Shown one piece after another: positions 26,267 through 34,995 of a stretch of DNA of 40,834 bases. Position 1 is the stretch's first letter, and each line of letters opens with the position of its first letter. The stretch spans positions 1 through 40,834 of the forward strand of contig LNEM01000002.1 in assembly GCA_001464955.1 (NCBI GenBank). Direction: 5' to 3'. A program made the position numbers and the translations under genes. The notes under the pieces were generated by a model. It saw only the letters and a list, made by a program, of their open reading frames with translations. It did no database searches and was not told the origin of the DNA. Source of the stretch: Rhizobiales bacterium Ga0077537. Its GTDB lineage: Bacteria > Pseudomonadota > Alphaproteobacteria > Rhizobiales > Hyphomicrobiaceae.

Positions 26267-27394
26267 TCAGTAGACGACGACACTCCGGATGCTCTCGCCG
26301 GCGTGCATCAGATCGAAGCCCTTGTTGATGTCGGCGAGCGGCATGGTGTGGGTGATCATCGGATCGATCTGGATCTTCCCGTCCATGTACCAGTCGACGA
26401 TCTTCGGCACGTCCGTCCGACCCCGCGCCCCGCCGAACGCGGTGCCCTTCCAGGTCCGTCCCGTGACGAGTTGGAACGGCCGCGTCTTGATCTCCTGACC
26501 CGCCCCGGCGACACCGATGATGATGCTCTCGCCCCAGCCGCGATGACAGGCCTCGAGCGCTGTCCGCATGACCTCGACGTTGCCCGTGCAGTCGAACGTA
26601 TAGTCGGCGCCACCGATCTGGTCGGCGCCCCGCTTGGTCATGTTGACGAGGTGCGCGACGAGGTCCTTGCCGGCGTCCTTCGGGTTGACGAAGTGGGTCA
26701 TCCCGAACTTCCGCCCCCATGCCTCCTTGGCCGGATTGAGATCGACGCCGATGATCATGTCGGCCCCGACCAGCCGCAGGCCCTGGATCACGTTGAGCCC
26801 GATGCCGCCGAGGCCGAAAACCACGGCAGTGCATCCCGGACCGGCCTTGGCGGTGTTGATCACGGCGCCGACGCCCGTCGTCACGCCGCACCCGATGTAG
26901 CAGATCTTGTCGAAGGGCGCGTCCTGGCGGACCTTCGCAACCGCGATCTCCGGCAGCACGGTGAAATTCGAGAACGTCGAGCAGCCCATGTAGTGGAACA
27001 CCGGCTTGCCGTCGATCTTGAAGCGGGACGATCCGTCCGGCATCAGCCCTTGCCCCTGGGTCGACCGGATCGCCGTGCACAGGTTCGTCTTCCGGCTGAG
27101 GCACGACGGGCACGACCGGCACTCCGGCGTATAGAGCGGGATCACGTGATCGCCCTTCTTCACCGACGTCACGCCCGGCCCGACATCGACGACGACCCCC
27201 GCCCCCTCATGCCCGAGAATGGCTGGAAACAGTCCTTCGGGATCGGCGCCCGACAGTGTGAATTCGTCCGTGTGGCAGATGCCGGTGGCCTTGATCTCCA
27301 CCAGAACCTCGCCGGCCTTGGGCCCGTCGAGCTCAACGTCGACGATCTCGAGGGGCTTGGCCTTTTCGAACGCGACGGCCGCGCGGGTCTTCAT
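26267..27394 (-). CDS. frmA: S-(hydroxymethyl)glutathione dehydrogenase (class III ADH)
   Basis: 375 residues. Oxidises S-hydroxymethylglutathione, formed from formaldehyde and glutathione, with NAD+; also reduces S-nitrosoglutathione. Catalytic zinc site GICHTDEF and GHEGAG, with the third ligand in [13 protein letters not shown]. Structural zinc site of four Cys in [17 protein letters not shown]. Rossmann motif VFGLGGIG. The class III hallmark [10 protein letters not shown] is present. The ATG at 27394 has AGGAG 6 bases upstream; a longer frame from 27436 is rejected. A single gene with its own terminator. It points to formaldehyde detoxification or C1 metabolism. Confidence 0.95.
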   Translation of the reverse strand: MKTRAAVAFEKAKPLEIVDVELDGPKAGEVLVEIKATGICHTDEFTLSGADPEGLFPAILGHEGAGVVVDVGPGVTSVKKGDHVIPLYTPECRSCPSCLSRKTNLCTAIRSTQGQGLMPDGSSRFKIDGKPVFHYMGCSTFSNFTVLPEIAVAKVRQDAPFDKICYIGCGVTTGVGAVINTAKAGPGCTAVVFGLGGIGLNVIQGLRLVGADMIIGVDLNPAKEAWGRKFGMTHFVNPKDAGKDLVAHLVNMTKRGADQIGGADYTFDCTGNVEVMRTALEACHRGWGESIIIGVAGAGQEIKTRPFQLVTGRTWKGTAFGGARGRTDVPKIVDWYMDGKIQIDPMITHTMPLADINKGFDLMHAGESIRSVVVY

Positions 27395-27488
27395 GGGTCT
27401 CTCCTGGCAATGATGGGAAGGCTGTTTCGCCGCCACTATTGCAGCGTTCGACCGCGCCGAAAACTGGAGACCGAAGCTTTCGCGCCGC

Positions 27489-28970
27489 TCAGTCGCCGGC
27501 GAACACCTGCCGCGTCCAGGCCGCGGGGGCCGTGGTTGGGGACGGCGCGACCGACGAGCTGGTGATCGCCCCCGGAACTGGCCGACCCTTCACCGATCCG
27601 CCGCCGGTGCGATCCGCGATGAGAGGCCGACTGCCGCAGGCCGACGCGATGCGCGCATTGAGCACCGCTGGCGGCTCAGGCGCGCCTTGCCACCCGGCAC
27701 AGAGCGCCCCGATCGGGCCACCGTCCGCGTGAGCGTCGGGCGCACAGTAAAGCCCTGCCCCGTCGGCTCGCGGGGCAAACCGGACGCCCTTGGCACCGGC
27801 CGATGGTGCATCCAGCGCTGTCGCCAGGTGATTGAGAACATGCACACGCTCGGTCGCCTGCCGAGCCGGCATCCGTCGCGCGATCCAGTGCATGTCGGTC
27901 AGCGGTATGGCCTCGATGGCGCGCACGCGGAAACGCCCCGTCGCATCCTCGAGGAGATGCAGCTTGGCCATCAGGCCGTAGTCCTGGCACATGCCGAAAG
28001 CGCTCATGTTCTGCATGCCGGGATGCAGCAGGTTGCCGAGCCCGTAGAAGATGACGCGCCCGTCGACGATCTCGACGCCCTGCACCACGTGCGCATGGTG
28101 CCCGACGACGACGTCAGCCGCGCCGGTCAGTACCACCTGTTCGCGCAGGATCTCGATGGCGTCCCGCTCGACGGTGACGCTGCGCTCGATCCCTTGATGG
28201 ACCGACAGGAGGCGCACATCCGCGGTTGCCGAACGCAGCCGCGTGACGACATGCGCCACGTCCTCGGGCGACCGCCAGGCCATGAGGCCCGGCCGCTGAG
28301 GCCCCGCACGACCGCCGCTGTCGATCCCGAGCGCCGAGAAGGCGAGCGTCGCTCCCTTGACCTGCACGAGCTGCGGCCGCGACGCCGCCTCGCGATCCCC
28401 CCCGACCCCGGCATGAGCCAGAAGCCCGCCGCGCTGCTTCAGACCATCGAGATGCCGCACCGTCTCCGTGACGCCCGCGACCCCATAATCGATGGCGTGA
28501 TTGTTGGCCGTCGACAGCAGGTTGAACCCGAGCCCGACGAGATGCGCTGCCCCGTTGGGGTGTGTCCTGAAATTGAACGCCTTGTCGGCTGGGACGATGT
28601 CGTTCCGCCCGGTCACCACCGTCTCGAGATTGGCAAAGTTGAGGTCGCCGTCGATGAGCGGGGCTAGCCCGGCGGTGATCGCTGCCCAGGTCCGGAATTC
28701 GCCATGCCGGAAGGCGCCGTCCGCCCTGACCGGCGCCGAGTGGGCGCCGAGGCCGAGATCGCCCCCGACCACGACCGTGAAAGAGCGGCGCGCGCGCGGG
28801 CCGTCCGGGACCTCGCGCGGCGGCTCGTGCTTGACGAGGGTGTCGCCATCCGTCAGCGACAGATGATCGAGCAGTGCGAGGCGCTCGCTCTCGCTGGCTC
28901 GAACGGCGGTGCCCTCGAGGCTCACGAGGAGCCCGACGGCCAAAGAGATGGCATGCAATACGCGGGACAA
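27489..28970 (-). CDS. Secreted CapA-family (PGA_cap) metallophosphatase-like protein
   Basis: 493 residues. An N-terminal signal peptide ([20 protein letters not shown]) targets the periplasm. The core has the CapA pattern: [35 protein letters not shown], then [29 protein letters not shown]. This is the calcineurin-like fold with conserved Asp, Asn and His metal ligands. CapA/PgsA proteins take part in poly-gamma-glutamate capsule synthesis, but no capB or capC homologue is nearby. Stand-alone members are common and of unknown function. The last 120 residues are low-complexity and Cys-poor. It stands alone, divergent from the oxygenase gene. Confidence 0.82.
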   Translation of the reverse strand: MSRVLHAISLAVGLLVSLEGTAVRASESERLALLDHLSLTDGDTLVKHEPPREVPDGPRARRSFTVVVGGDLGLGAHSAPVRADGAFRHGEFRTWAAITAGLAPLIDGDLNFANLETVVTGRNDIVPADKAFNFRTHPNGAAHLVGLGFNLLSTANNHAIDYGVAGVTETVRHLDGLKQRGGLLAHAGVGGDREAASRPQLVQVKGATLAFSALGIDSGGRAGPQRPGLMAWRSPEDVAHVVTRLRSATADVRLLSVHQGIERSVTVERDAIEILREQVVLTGAADVVVGHHAHVVQGVEIVDGRVIFYGLGNLLHPGMQNMSAFGMCQDYGLMAKLHLLEDATGRFRVRAIEAIPLTDMHWIARRMPARQATERVHVLNHLATALDAPSAGAKGVRFAPRADGAGLYCAPDAHADGGPIGALCAGWQGAPEPPAVLNARIASACGSRPLIADRTGGGSVKGRPVPGAITSSSVAPSPTTAPAAWTRQVFAGD

Positions 28971-29150
28971 CGCACCCTCACTCCTGACGCCGCAAGAACT
29001 TAGGGCCGCAAGCCGCCCCGAACCAGACCAGACGTGCGGACGGCGATGCCGTTAAGTTAAGGTGGTGGCATACGGGCCACTCCGATTGTGGGGGAACGCA
29101 ACCCTCGCTACCTTGGGCGAAGACATACCGGTCCGACCTGGGAGTGCGAG

Positions 29151-30119
29151 ATGAACGAGTTGCCGATCGTCGACATGAATGGCGTCCGAGACGGTTCCGC
29201 CGCGAGCATCGCGCGGGCGGCGGCCGAGATCCACAAGGCCTTCACGACGGTCGGCTTCCTCTACATCGCCAACCATGGCCTGCCGACCGAGGTAGTGGAC
29301 GACGCTCTGGCCGAAGCCAAGGGCTTCTTCCATCAGCCGGTCGAGAAGAAGCGCGAGGTCGCGATCAACAAGCGCCATCGCGGCTTCAACGCGCTCGGCG
29401 ATGCGCTGATGTACGAGGCGACGAAGCCCGACTACAAGGAGTTCTACACGATGGGTCTGGAGTTGCCGGAGGATGACCCCGACGTGGTCGCCGGCGAGCC
29501 GTTGCGCGGACCGAACAACTGGCCCTCTGACCGGCCCGGGCTTCGGCGCGCCATGACCACCTACTATGAGGAGATCGGCCGTTGCGGTGCCGATCTGCTG
29601 ACCTGCGTCGCCGTCTCGCTCGGCCTCGCCCCGGATTTCTTCCGCAGCCATTACCAGAAGCGCCTGCAACGCACCCAGATCATCTACTATCCGCCACACC
29701 CGGCGGGCGCGACAACCGACCAGTTCGGCCTCGCCCCCCATACCGATTTCGGCTGCATCACCCTCCTCTGGCAGGACAGCAACGGCGGGCTCGAGGTGCT
29801 CGAACGCCAATCGAAATCGTGGATCGCCGCCACGCCGATCCCTGGCACGCTGGTGGTTAATGTCGGCGATCTGCTCGCCCGCTGGACCAATGATCGCTAC
29901 GCCTCGACCCCGCATCGCGTGATCAACAAGTCCGGTCGCGAGCGCTTTTCGATCGCCACCTTCTACGACCCCGACTTCAAGGCGGTCGTCGACCCGCGCC
30001 AGCTCGGTGCGTCCCAGGCGGACTGCAAGTACGAGCCGACGACATCCGGCGCCCACATCCTCGGCCGCATCGAGCGATCGTTCGGCTACCGGAAATCCCT
30101 TCAGGGTACGGCGAGCTGA
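29151..30119 (+). CDS. 2-oxoglutarate/Fe(II)-dependent oxygenase (isopenicillin N synthase-like)
   Basis: 322 residues. The N-terminal DIOX_N pattern is visible (LPIVDMNGV, then FTTVGFLYIANHGLP), followed by the 2OG-FeII domain. The iron ligands are His197 and Asp199 (HTDFG) and His255 (TPHRV). Arg265 and Ser267 in RERFSIATF are the expected 2-oxoglutarate anchors, so the enzyme should be active. Substrate unknown; the family includes flavonoid, hormone and antibiotic oxygenases. The start is the ATG at 29151 with GGGAG upstream. An efflux pump gene follows 149 bases later. Confidence 0.9.
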   Translation: MNELPIVDMNGVRDGSAASIARAAAEIHKAFTTVGFLYIANHGLPTEVVDDALAEAKGFFHQPVEKKREVAINKRHRGFNALGDALMYEATKPDYKEFYTMGLELPEDDPDVVAGEPLRGPNNWPSDRPGLRRAMTTYYEEIGRCGADLLTCVAVSLGLAPDFFRSHYQKRLQRTQIIYYPPHPAGATTDQFGLAPHTDFGCITLLWQDSNGGLEVLERQSKSWIAATPIPGTLVVNVGDLLARWTNDRYASTPHRVINKSGRERFSIATFYDPDFKAVVDPRQLGASQADCKYEPTTSGAHILGRIERSFGYRKSLQGTAS

Positions 30120-30208
30120 CGAAGCCTGCGGTTTCCGCCGACCTGACCTGCGGAAGAATCCGGCTGCACGGATGACGGTTTGATGTCAGCCTGCGGCCCA
30201 GGAAAGGG

Positions 30209-30251
30209 CGGTCGTGGTGTGCGAGAGGGCCTCGAGGCCTCGAGACGACCG
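30209..30251. repeat. Nested palindromes upstream of the MFS transporter gene
   Basis: A perfect 14-bp palindrome CTCGAGGCCTCGAG (30231-30244) lies inside a 7-bp inverted repeat CGGTCGT (30209-30215)/ACGACCG (30245-30251). It ends 17 bases before the MFS start codon, overlapping the leader. It could be an operator for an unseen regulator or an RNA hairpin; I cannot tell which. Confidence 0.5.
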
Positions 30252-30268
30252 GCGGAAGCGCTGAACGC

Positions 30269-31792
30269 ATGAACGAACCGGGCGCGAGCCGCGGCGGGCT
30301 GCTGAGCCTGACGGGCCGGCAGTGGCTGATCCTCCTGATGGTCCAGTTGTCGAACTTGCTGTTCGGCATGACAATTACGCTCGCCAATCTCGTTCTCCCG
30401 CAGGTTCGCGGCACTTTTTCCGCGACCCAGGACGAGATCGCCTGGGTCGTCACGCTCAATCTCGTCGCCACGGCCGTCGCCACGCCGATCACCGGTTGGA
30501 TGGCGAGCCGAGTCGGCTGGCGGAACATGATGTTCTTCACGGTGCTCGGTTTCACCGTGTCGTCCTTCCTGTGCGGCATCGCGACGAGCCTCGAAACCCT
30601 CGTCGTCGCGCGTATCGCGCAAGGCGCGTTCGGCGCCCCGATCATGCCCATGGGCCAGGCGATCCTGCTGGCGACATTCCCGCCCCACCTCCAGCCTATG
30701 GCGCTCGTCATGTGGGGCATCGGCGCCGTGTTCGGCCCGGTGTTGGGGCCGATCCTGGGCGCGATGGCGACCGAGGCGTGGAACTGGCGGGCCGCCTTTT
30801 TCATGATCGTGCCACCCGGGATTGCCGCCCTGGTGACGATCTGGATCGCCCTCGCCGACTACACCGAGCGAAAGCCCGTTCGGCTCGACTGGCTGGGGTT
30901 CATCGCACTGTCCGTGGCGCTGATCTGTGCCCAGCTCATCTGTGATCGAGGCCAGCGGCTGGACTGGTTCGATTCCGGCCAGATCACGACCTTCGCGTTC
31001 GTCGGCCTGCTCGCGCTGTGGATCTTCGTCGTCCACTGCCTGACGGCCAAGGAACCGTTTCTCAGTCCGAACCTCCTGCGGGATCGAAACTACAGCGTAG
31101 GCCTCTTGATCGCCTTCGTCATGGGAATGCTGAGCTTCACCAGTCTCGTGTTGTTTCCGAGCCTCCTTCACGACCTGAGAGGCTTTCCGGACACCGTCAT
31201 CGGCACCCTCATCGCAGCCCGCGGGCTGGGCAATTGGGCCGCGTTCTTCTTCATTGCCTGGCTCACGCGCGTCGCGCCCCGCTTCGCGATCGCGGCTGGC
31301 CTCGCCATTCAGGGAGGAGCGTCGTGGTGGATGGCCCAGTTCGACATCAACGTGACCCAGAGCGCCATCTTCTGGAGTCACTTTCTCGTCGGCCTCGGCC
31401 AGAGCGTGACCTTCACGCCCATGACGGTCATGGCCTTCGCGACCCTGCCGCGGCACCAGATCACCGAAGGCTCGGCCGTCTTCACGCTGATGCGCAACTT
31501 CGGCTCGAGCCTGTTCATATCGATGGCGGTTCTGGTTCTCGTGCGCTCGACGTCGGTCAGCTACTCCGAGATGATGGAATTCATCTCGCCCTATCGGATC
31601 GCCCTGGGCATCTATGGCCTTCCCGCGCCCTGGGATCACGAGACGAACACGGGGCTCGCGCGGCTGTCCCGTGAGGTTTACCGCCAGTCGGCGATGATCG
31701 GATACGTGAACGCGTTCTACCTTATGGCGATTACCGGCTTCATCTCGGTGCCACTCGCCTGCTTCATGCGCGCTAAAGCGCCCGCGCGTTGA
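30269..31792 (+). CDS. MFS drug/metabolite exporter, DHA2 (EmrB/QacA-like) family
   Basis: 507 residues, about 14 TM helices, matching the DHA2 drug:H+ antiporters. The first helices start at WLILLMVQLSNLLFGMTITLANLVLP, followed by a DEIAWVVTLNLVATAVATPITGWMASRVG motif A-like loop and, in helix 5, GIGAVFGPVLGPILGA (motif C, the antiporter signature). The C-terminus is short and basic. No EmrA-type membrane fusion partner is nearby, so export across the outer membrane would need other partners. Substrate unknown. The gene follows the oxygenase on the same strand and has palindromes just upstream. Confidence 0.88.
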   Translation: MNEPGASRGGLLSLTGRQWLILLMVQLSNLLFGMTITLANLVLPQVRGTFSATQDEIAWVVTLNLVATAVATPITGWMASRVGWRNMMFFTVLGFTVSSFLCGIATSLETLVVARIAQGAFGAPIMPMGQAILLATFPPHLQPMALVMWGIGAVFGPVLGPILGAMATEAWNWRAAFFMIVPPGIAALVTIWIALADYTERKPVRLDWLGFIALSVALICAQLICDRGQRLDWFDSGQITTFAFVGLLALWIFVVHCLTAKEPFLSPNLLRDRNYSVGLLIAFVMGMLSFTSLVLFPSLLHDLRGFPDTVIGTLIAARGLGNWAAFFFIAWLTRVAPRFAIAAGLAIQGGASWWMAQFDINVTQSAIFWSHFLVGLGQSVTFTPMTVMAFATLPRHQITEGSAVFTLMRNFGSSLFISMAVLVLVRSTSVSYSEMMEFISPYRIALGIYGLPAPWDHETNTGLARLSREVYRQSAMIGYVNAFYLMAITGFISVPLACFMRAKAPAR

Positions 31793-31816
31793 GGGCGACG
31801 GTTGCTGGATGCGGCG

Positions 31817-32998
31817 TCAGCCGCCCGTCGCGGCCGGCGCCACCGCCGTCGGCCGCGTTGCACCGATCGCGCTGAGCCGACCGTCCGCTGCCAGCTGCCG
31901 CGCGATGGTCTCGGCGACCAGCCGGTTGGCCCGCGCATTCCAGTGCCAGTCGTAGGGGTATTCGAACCGCTCCCCATGCCGGGCGTAGTCCTCGGCGAAC
32001 ACGTCCTGCAGATCGATGAAGGCCAACCCGAGCTCGCCGGTCAGGTCGCGCGCCAGACGGTTGAGTTGTGACACCGCGTACGCCTCGACCGGTCGGCGGT
32101 CATAGATCGCCTCCCTCACACCATCCATGACGAACAGAAGCTTGAAGCCGTCGGCCTCGGCGAGCCGCTTCATCTCGGCCAGCACATGACGCGCGGCAAA
32201 CCGGTTGCTTGCCTCGTCGCCGATCTTGCGGATGTCGACCGCCGACGAGATGAACTCCGGCGACCAGTCTTCGTTGCCGCGCCAGTAGATGCGGCTGATC
32301 AGGCTCTTGAAACGGAGGTAGGCGTTGGTTTCGTAGTAGAGGTAGCGGAAGGTCGCCGACCCCCTCAGGACATCCGAAAGGCCGGGCCGGAAATCGGCGG
32401 GCGCAATCTCGATGGCGCGGCCGTTGGCATCCCGCCCGATCTTCATGAAGCTCGACGCATAGCGCGTCTGGATGAACCGCCAGCTCTCGTCGAAATCGTT
32501 GTGAATGAGCGGGATGACGACGATGTCCGGACGGTAGGCACGAACCTCGCGCCGCAGCATGTGCAGGTACTGCGAGAGCGGCGCGCCATCCATCCCGAAG
32601 CGATAGACCTCGGTCGGTTGCCCCCGTCCACGGAGAAGGGATTGCAGGACATCCGGAAAGCCGTCCTGGGTGTCGACGAAGGCACCGTGGACATAGCTAT
32701 CGCCGATGACCGCGATCCGCCCTACCCCGGCCGCTCGGGCCATCTCATACCGAGGGATCGTCGAATTCCAGCCGTCCGCGTTGATCGAGACCCGGCTCTC
32801 GCGCCCGTCCGGATGCCGGAACGTCGCTTCCGTACCCGGCTGGTACCGCACGACGCCGTCGATGGTGACGTTCGGGAGAAGATCGTCAGGCGGCAGGATG
32901 AGCCGAAATACGACGAACTCGAGCACGAGGAAGCACATAACCAGAGAACCCGCGCTGAGCATCAGGTTCTGGACGAGTTGCTTCATTCTGGAACGCAT
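31817..32998 (-). CDS. Membrane-anchored SGNH/GDSL-like hydrolase
   Basis: 393 residues from the ATG at 32998 (MRSRMKQ). ATG 32986 or a longer frame from 33064 are alternatives, and no strong ribosome-binding site decides. One N-terminal TM anchor (about 11-35) places the enzyme in the periplasm. Block I is VIGDSYVHG with nucleophile Ser101, block III is probably HND in IPLIHNDFDES, and the catalytic Asp-x-x-His equivalent is in YDWHWNARANRLVAETIA. This layout suits acetyl-ester or glycan hydrolases. Substrate unknown. It converges on the MFS gene with a 24-base gap and lies downstream of ssb. Confidence 0.8.
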   Translation of the reverse strand: MRSRMKQLVQNLMLSAGSLVMCFLVLEFVVFRLILPPDDLLPNVTIDGVVRYQPGTEATFRHPDGRESRVSINADGWNSTIPRYEMARAAGVGRIAVIGDSYVHGAFVDTQDGFPDVLQSLLRGRGQPTEVYRFGMDGAPLSQYLHMLRREVRAYRPDIVVIPLIHNDFDESWRFIQTRYASSFMKIGRDANGRAIEIAPADFRPGLSDVLRGSATFRYLYYETNAYLRFKSLISRIYWRGNEDWSPEFISSAVDIRKIGDEASNRFAARHVLAEMKRLAEADGFKLLFVMDGVREAIYDRRPVEAYAVSQLNRLARDLTGELGLAFIDLQDVFAEDYARHGERFEYPYDWHWNARANRLVAETIARQLAADGRLSAIGATRPTAVAPAATGG

Positions 32999-33134
32999 GG
33001 CGATTGAAGATCCGCTTTGGGTCGTCTGACGACCGACCCTCCGCAATCCCCATGCCGCAGCCATCCGCCCGACATCTCACTAAGCCGTGATCCCTGATGG
33101 CAAGCCCGCCGTCACCTCGCATGCCACGAGCCGG

Positions 33135-33149
33135 CCCCCCCCCCCCCCC
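33135..33149. repeat. Homopolymeric C15 tract
   Basis: Fifteen consecutive C residues in the 213-base gap between ssb and the SGNH gene. Read on the minus strand it is ATG followed by G15, with GAGGAG 7 bases before that ATG. The frame so opened (88 codons, to 32886) resembles nothing, and I do not call it a gene. The tract may be hypervariable or prone to sequencing error. Confidence 0.9.
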
Positions 33150-33211
33150 ATGGAAAGCTCTCCTCGCGCGACGGTCAGCCCCTGTTCGGAGGCGCCGTCG
33201 CGGCGCATCGA

Positions 33212-33778
33212 TCAGAACGGGATTTCGTCGTCGATCTTCTTGTCGAAGGGCTTGCCGCCGCCCCCGCCACCGCCCGACTTCGGGCCCGACGAGCGACCGC
33301 CGCGCCCACCGCCGCTCTCGCCACCTCCGTAGCCGCCACCCGACGATCCGCCGCCGAAGCTGTCGTCCGGCCCGCTATCGCCGTAGTCGGCACCACCGGC
33401 ATCCTGCATGCCACCGCCCATGCCGCTGCGGCCATCGAGCATGGTGAGAACGCTGTTGAACCCCTGCAGGACGATCTCGGTCGAGTACCGGTCCTGGCCC
33501 TGCTGATCCTGCCATTTCCGGGTCTGGAGCTGCCCCTCGATATAGAGCTTTGCCCCCTTCTTCACGTACTGCTCGACGACCTTGCAAAGACCTTCGTTGA
33601 AGACGACGACGCGATGCCACTCCGTCCGCTCGCGCTTCTCGCCCGAATTCTTGTCCCGCCACGTCTCGCTGGTCGCGACACGGAGATTGGCGATCGGCCT
33701 GCCGTCCTGAGTGCGCCGGATTTCCGGATCGGCGCCGAGATTTCCGACCAGGATCACCTTGTTGACCGAACCAGCCAT
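33212..33778 (-). CDS. ssb: Single-stranded DNA-binding protein
   Basis: 188 residues. The tetrameric SSB coats ssDNA in replication, repair and recombination. The OB-fold covers residues 1-110: [18 protein letters not shown], then [43 protein letters not shown] Gly-rich disordered linker (about 115-175) leads to the acidic tail ending DDEIPF, the standard docking tip for partner proteins. A CATGAGGAGAG leader precedes the ATG at 33778. About 200 bases upstream lies a promoter with a LexA-type box, so damage induction is expected. Confidence 0.97.
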   Translation of the reverse strand: MAGSVNKVILVGNLGADPEIRRTQDGRPIANLRVATSETWRDKNSGEKRERTEWHRVVVFNEGLCKVVEQYVKKGAKLYIEGQLQTRKWQDQQGQDRYSTEIVLQGFNSVLTMLDGRSGMGGGMQDAGGADYGDSGPDDSFGGGSSGGGYGGGESGGGRGGRSSGPKSGGGGGGGKPFDKKIDDEIPF

Positions 33779-33980
33779 CTCGCTCTCCTCATGTTTCTGC
33801 GGGTTGTGCGCCTGCGGGGTTCACCGCGGCTCCCATGACCCCGAACCGGCCACGCGAGCGTTCACCGAAATCCCGTCGTCGACACCTCGATACTCCCCGA
33901 GCGTCGCGGCCGCACCTTCGGCGTCGTTCGACGGGGCGCTTGTCCACCGAATTCGAGTTGCACCTGCCCGCAGCCCTAAT

Positions 33981-34009
33981 GTTCTATTTATGTTCTATGC
34001 AATTGTCAA
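33981..34009 (-). promoter_or_regulatory. ssb promoter overlapped by alphaproteobacterial LexA box
   Basis: GTTC (33981-33984), seven bases, then GTTC (33992-33995) is an exact match to the GTTC-N7-GTTC direct-repeat SOS box used by LexA in alphaproteobacteria. On the minus strand TTGACA (34009-34004) and TAGAAC (33986-33981) are 17 bases apart, so the box fills the spacer and the -10. The inferred start gives ssb a leader of roughly 195 bases. I saw nothing else in the 291-base gap 33779-34069. Confidence 0.75.
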
Positions 34010-34069
34010 GCACGCCGCCTGCCGGAACCTGCCGCACCGGGGCGCAGAGATGAAAAATGGCAACTCCGG

Positions 34070-34969
34070 CTACGCCCCGGTCCTCCAGGCGAGTTTGTCG
34101 AACGCCACGTGATCGCCGAAATGGTCGACGGTCGTCTCGAGGCCCGCGAGAGCCTCGGGCGTATACCGCGCGACCGCCCCGCCCACCTGTCGCGACCGCG
34201 GTTGCGCCGCGACCCAGTCGTCCGCAGGCATCAGCGTCGAGCCACGCGTCGTGAGATCCCAGATGTAGTAATGGTGCGGCACCACGATCTTGGGTTTGAG
34301 CCGCGCGATGATCTCGGCCGTCATGCCATGGCTCATGACGTGCTGCGAACCGTCGACCGGTAGCAGCGCGATATCGATCCGGCCCAGCGCTTCGTAGACG
34401 TCGTCGGGTGCGTCGTGGCGGTTGTCACCCCAGTGGAGGATGCGGAGGCCGCCCGTCTCGACCACGACGAGGCAGTTGTCCCACGACCGCGGATTGTCCG
34501 GCGGCTCGATGTTCACGCCGTTCAGTTCGCGATGCACCATCTTGAAGTCGTAGGTCCCGAAGCCCGATTGGGTCGCGTGCTTGTCTGGAATGCCCGTGAT
34601 GGTGACGTCGCGGAAACTGTAGGTGCCGATCAGCCGGTCGAGCAGCACATGTGCGTCGAGACAATTGAGCGCGTCGTGATCGAAGTGCGCGTGTGTCGAG
34701 ACCCCGATATCGACGGGCGTCATCGGCATGTCCCTGAGATACCAGTCCCACTGCCGCAGCGGATGGTTCCGCCAGGGATCGATCATCACGGTTAGCCCTT
34801 CGGGCGACGTGATCCGGAACGCGGACGACCCGAAGTAGGCGAGTTCCACGCTGCCCGATGGCTTCGACGGCGCCGCGCGGAACCGATCCATCATGCTGTT
34901 GTGATTGGCCGAAGAACGCCATGCGACAGGGCCGGCTTCGGGTCTGGGTATCCGGTCGTCGATGGGCAT
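34070..34969 (-). CDS. Metallo-beta-lactamase-fold hydrolase (UlaG-like)
   Basis: 299 residues, cytoplasmic. Metal-binding motif HAHFDHD (His93, His95, Asp97, His98) in the context DIGVSTHAHFDHDALN, with further ligands likely in LHWGDNRHD and PVDGS. The layout FGSSAFRI..TVMIDPWR resembles the UlaG/RomA-type subgroup, which includes a lactonase and phosphodiesterases, rather than beta-lactamases. AAGGAG lies 5 bases before the ATG at 34969. It is the last gene of the four-gene minus-strand oxidoreductase cluster, 26 bases after the GMC gene, so lactone or ester hydrolysis of that pathway's product is a reasonable inference. Confidence 0.82.
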   Translation of the reverse strand: MPIDDRIPRPEAGPVAWRSSANHNSMMDRFRAAPSKPSGSVELAYFGSSAFRITSPEGLTVMIDPWRNHPLRQWDWYLRDMPMTPVDIGVSTHAHFDHDALNCLDAHVLLDRLIGTYSFRDVTITGIPDKHATQSGFGTYDFKMVHRELNGVNIEPPDNPRSWDNCLVVVETGGLRILHWGDNRHDAPDDVYEALGRIDIALLPVDGSQHVMSHGMTAEIIARLKPKIVVPHHYYIWDLTTRGSTLMPADDWVAAQPRSRQVGGAVARYTPEALAGLETTVDHFGDHVAFDKLAWRTGA

Positions 34970-34995
34970 TGTCGCTCCTTGGGCTCGTCGGGATG

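Noticed and set aside
30101-31639. 512-codon minus-strand frame opposite the MFS gene
   Set aside because: Charged low-complexity product typical of antisense reading of a membrane protein gene.
32886-33150. 88-codon minus-strand frame starting at the ATG before the G15 tract
   Set aside because: It has a good ribosome-binding site, but the product resembles nothing, overlaps the SGNH start and depends on the homopolymer length.
33065-33150. Phase-variable fusion of the G15 tract to the SGNH hydrolase
   Set aside because: The SGNH frame has a TGA a few codons upstream of 33064, so slippage in the tract could not bring it into frame.
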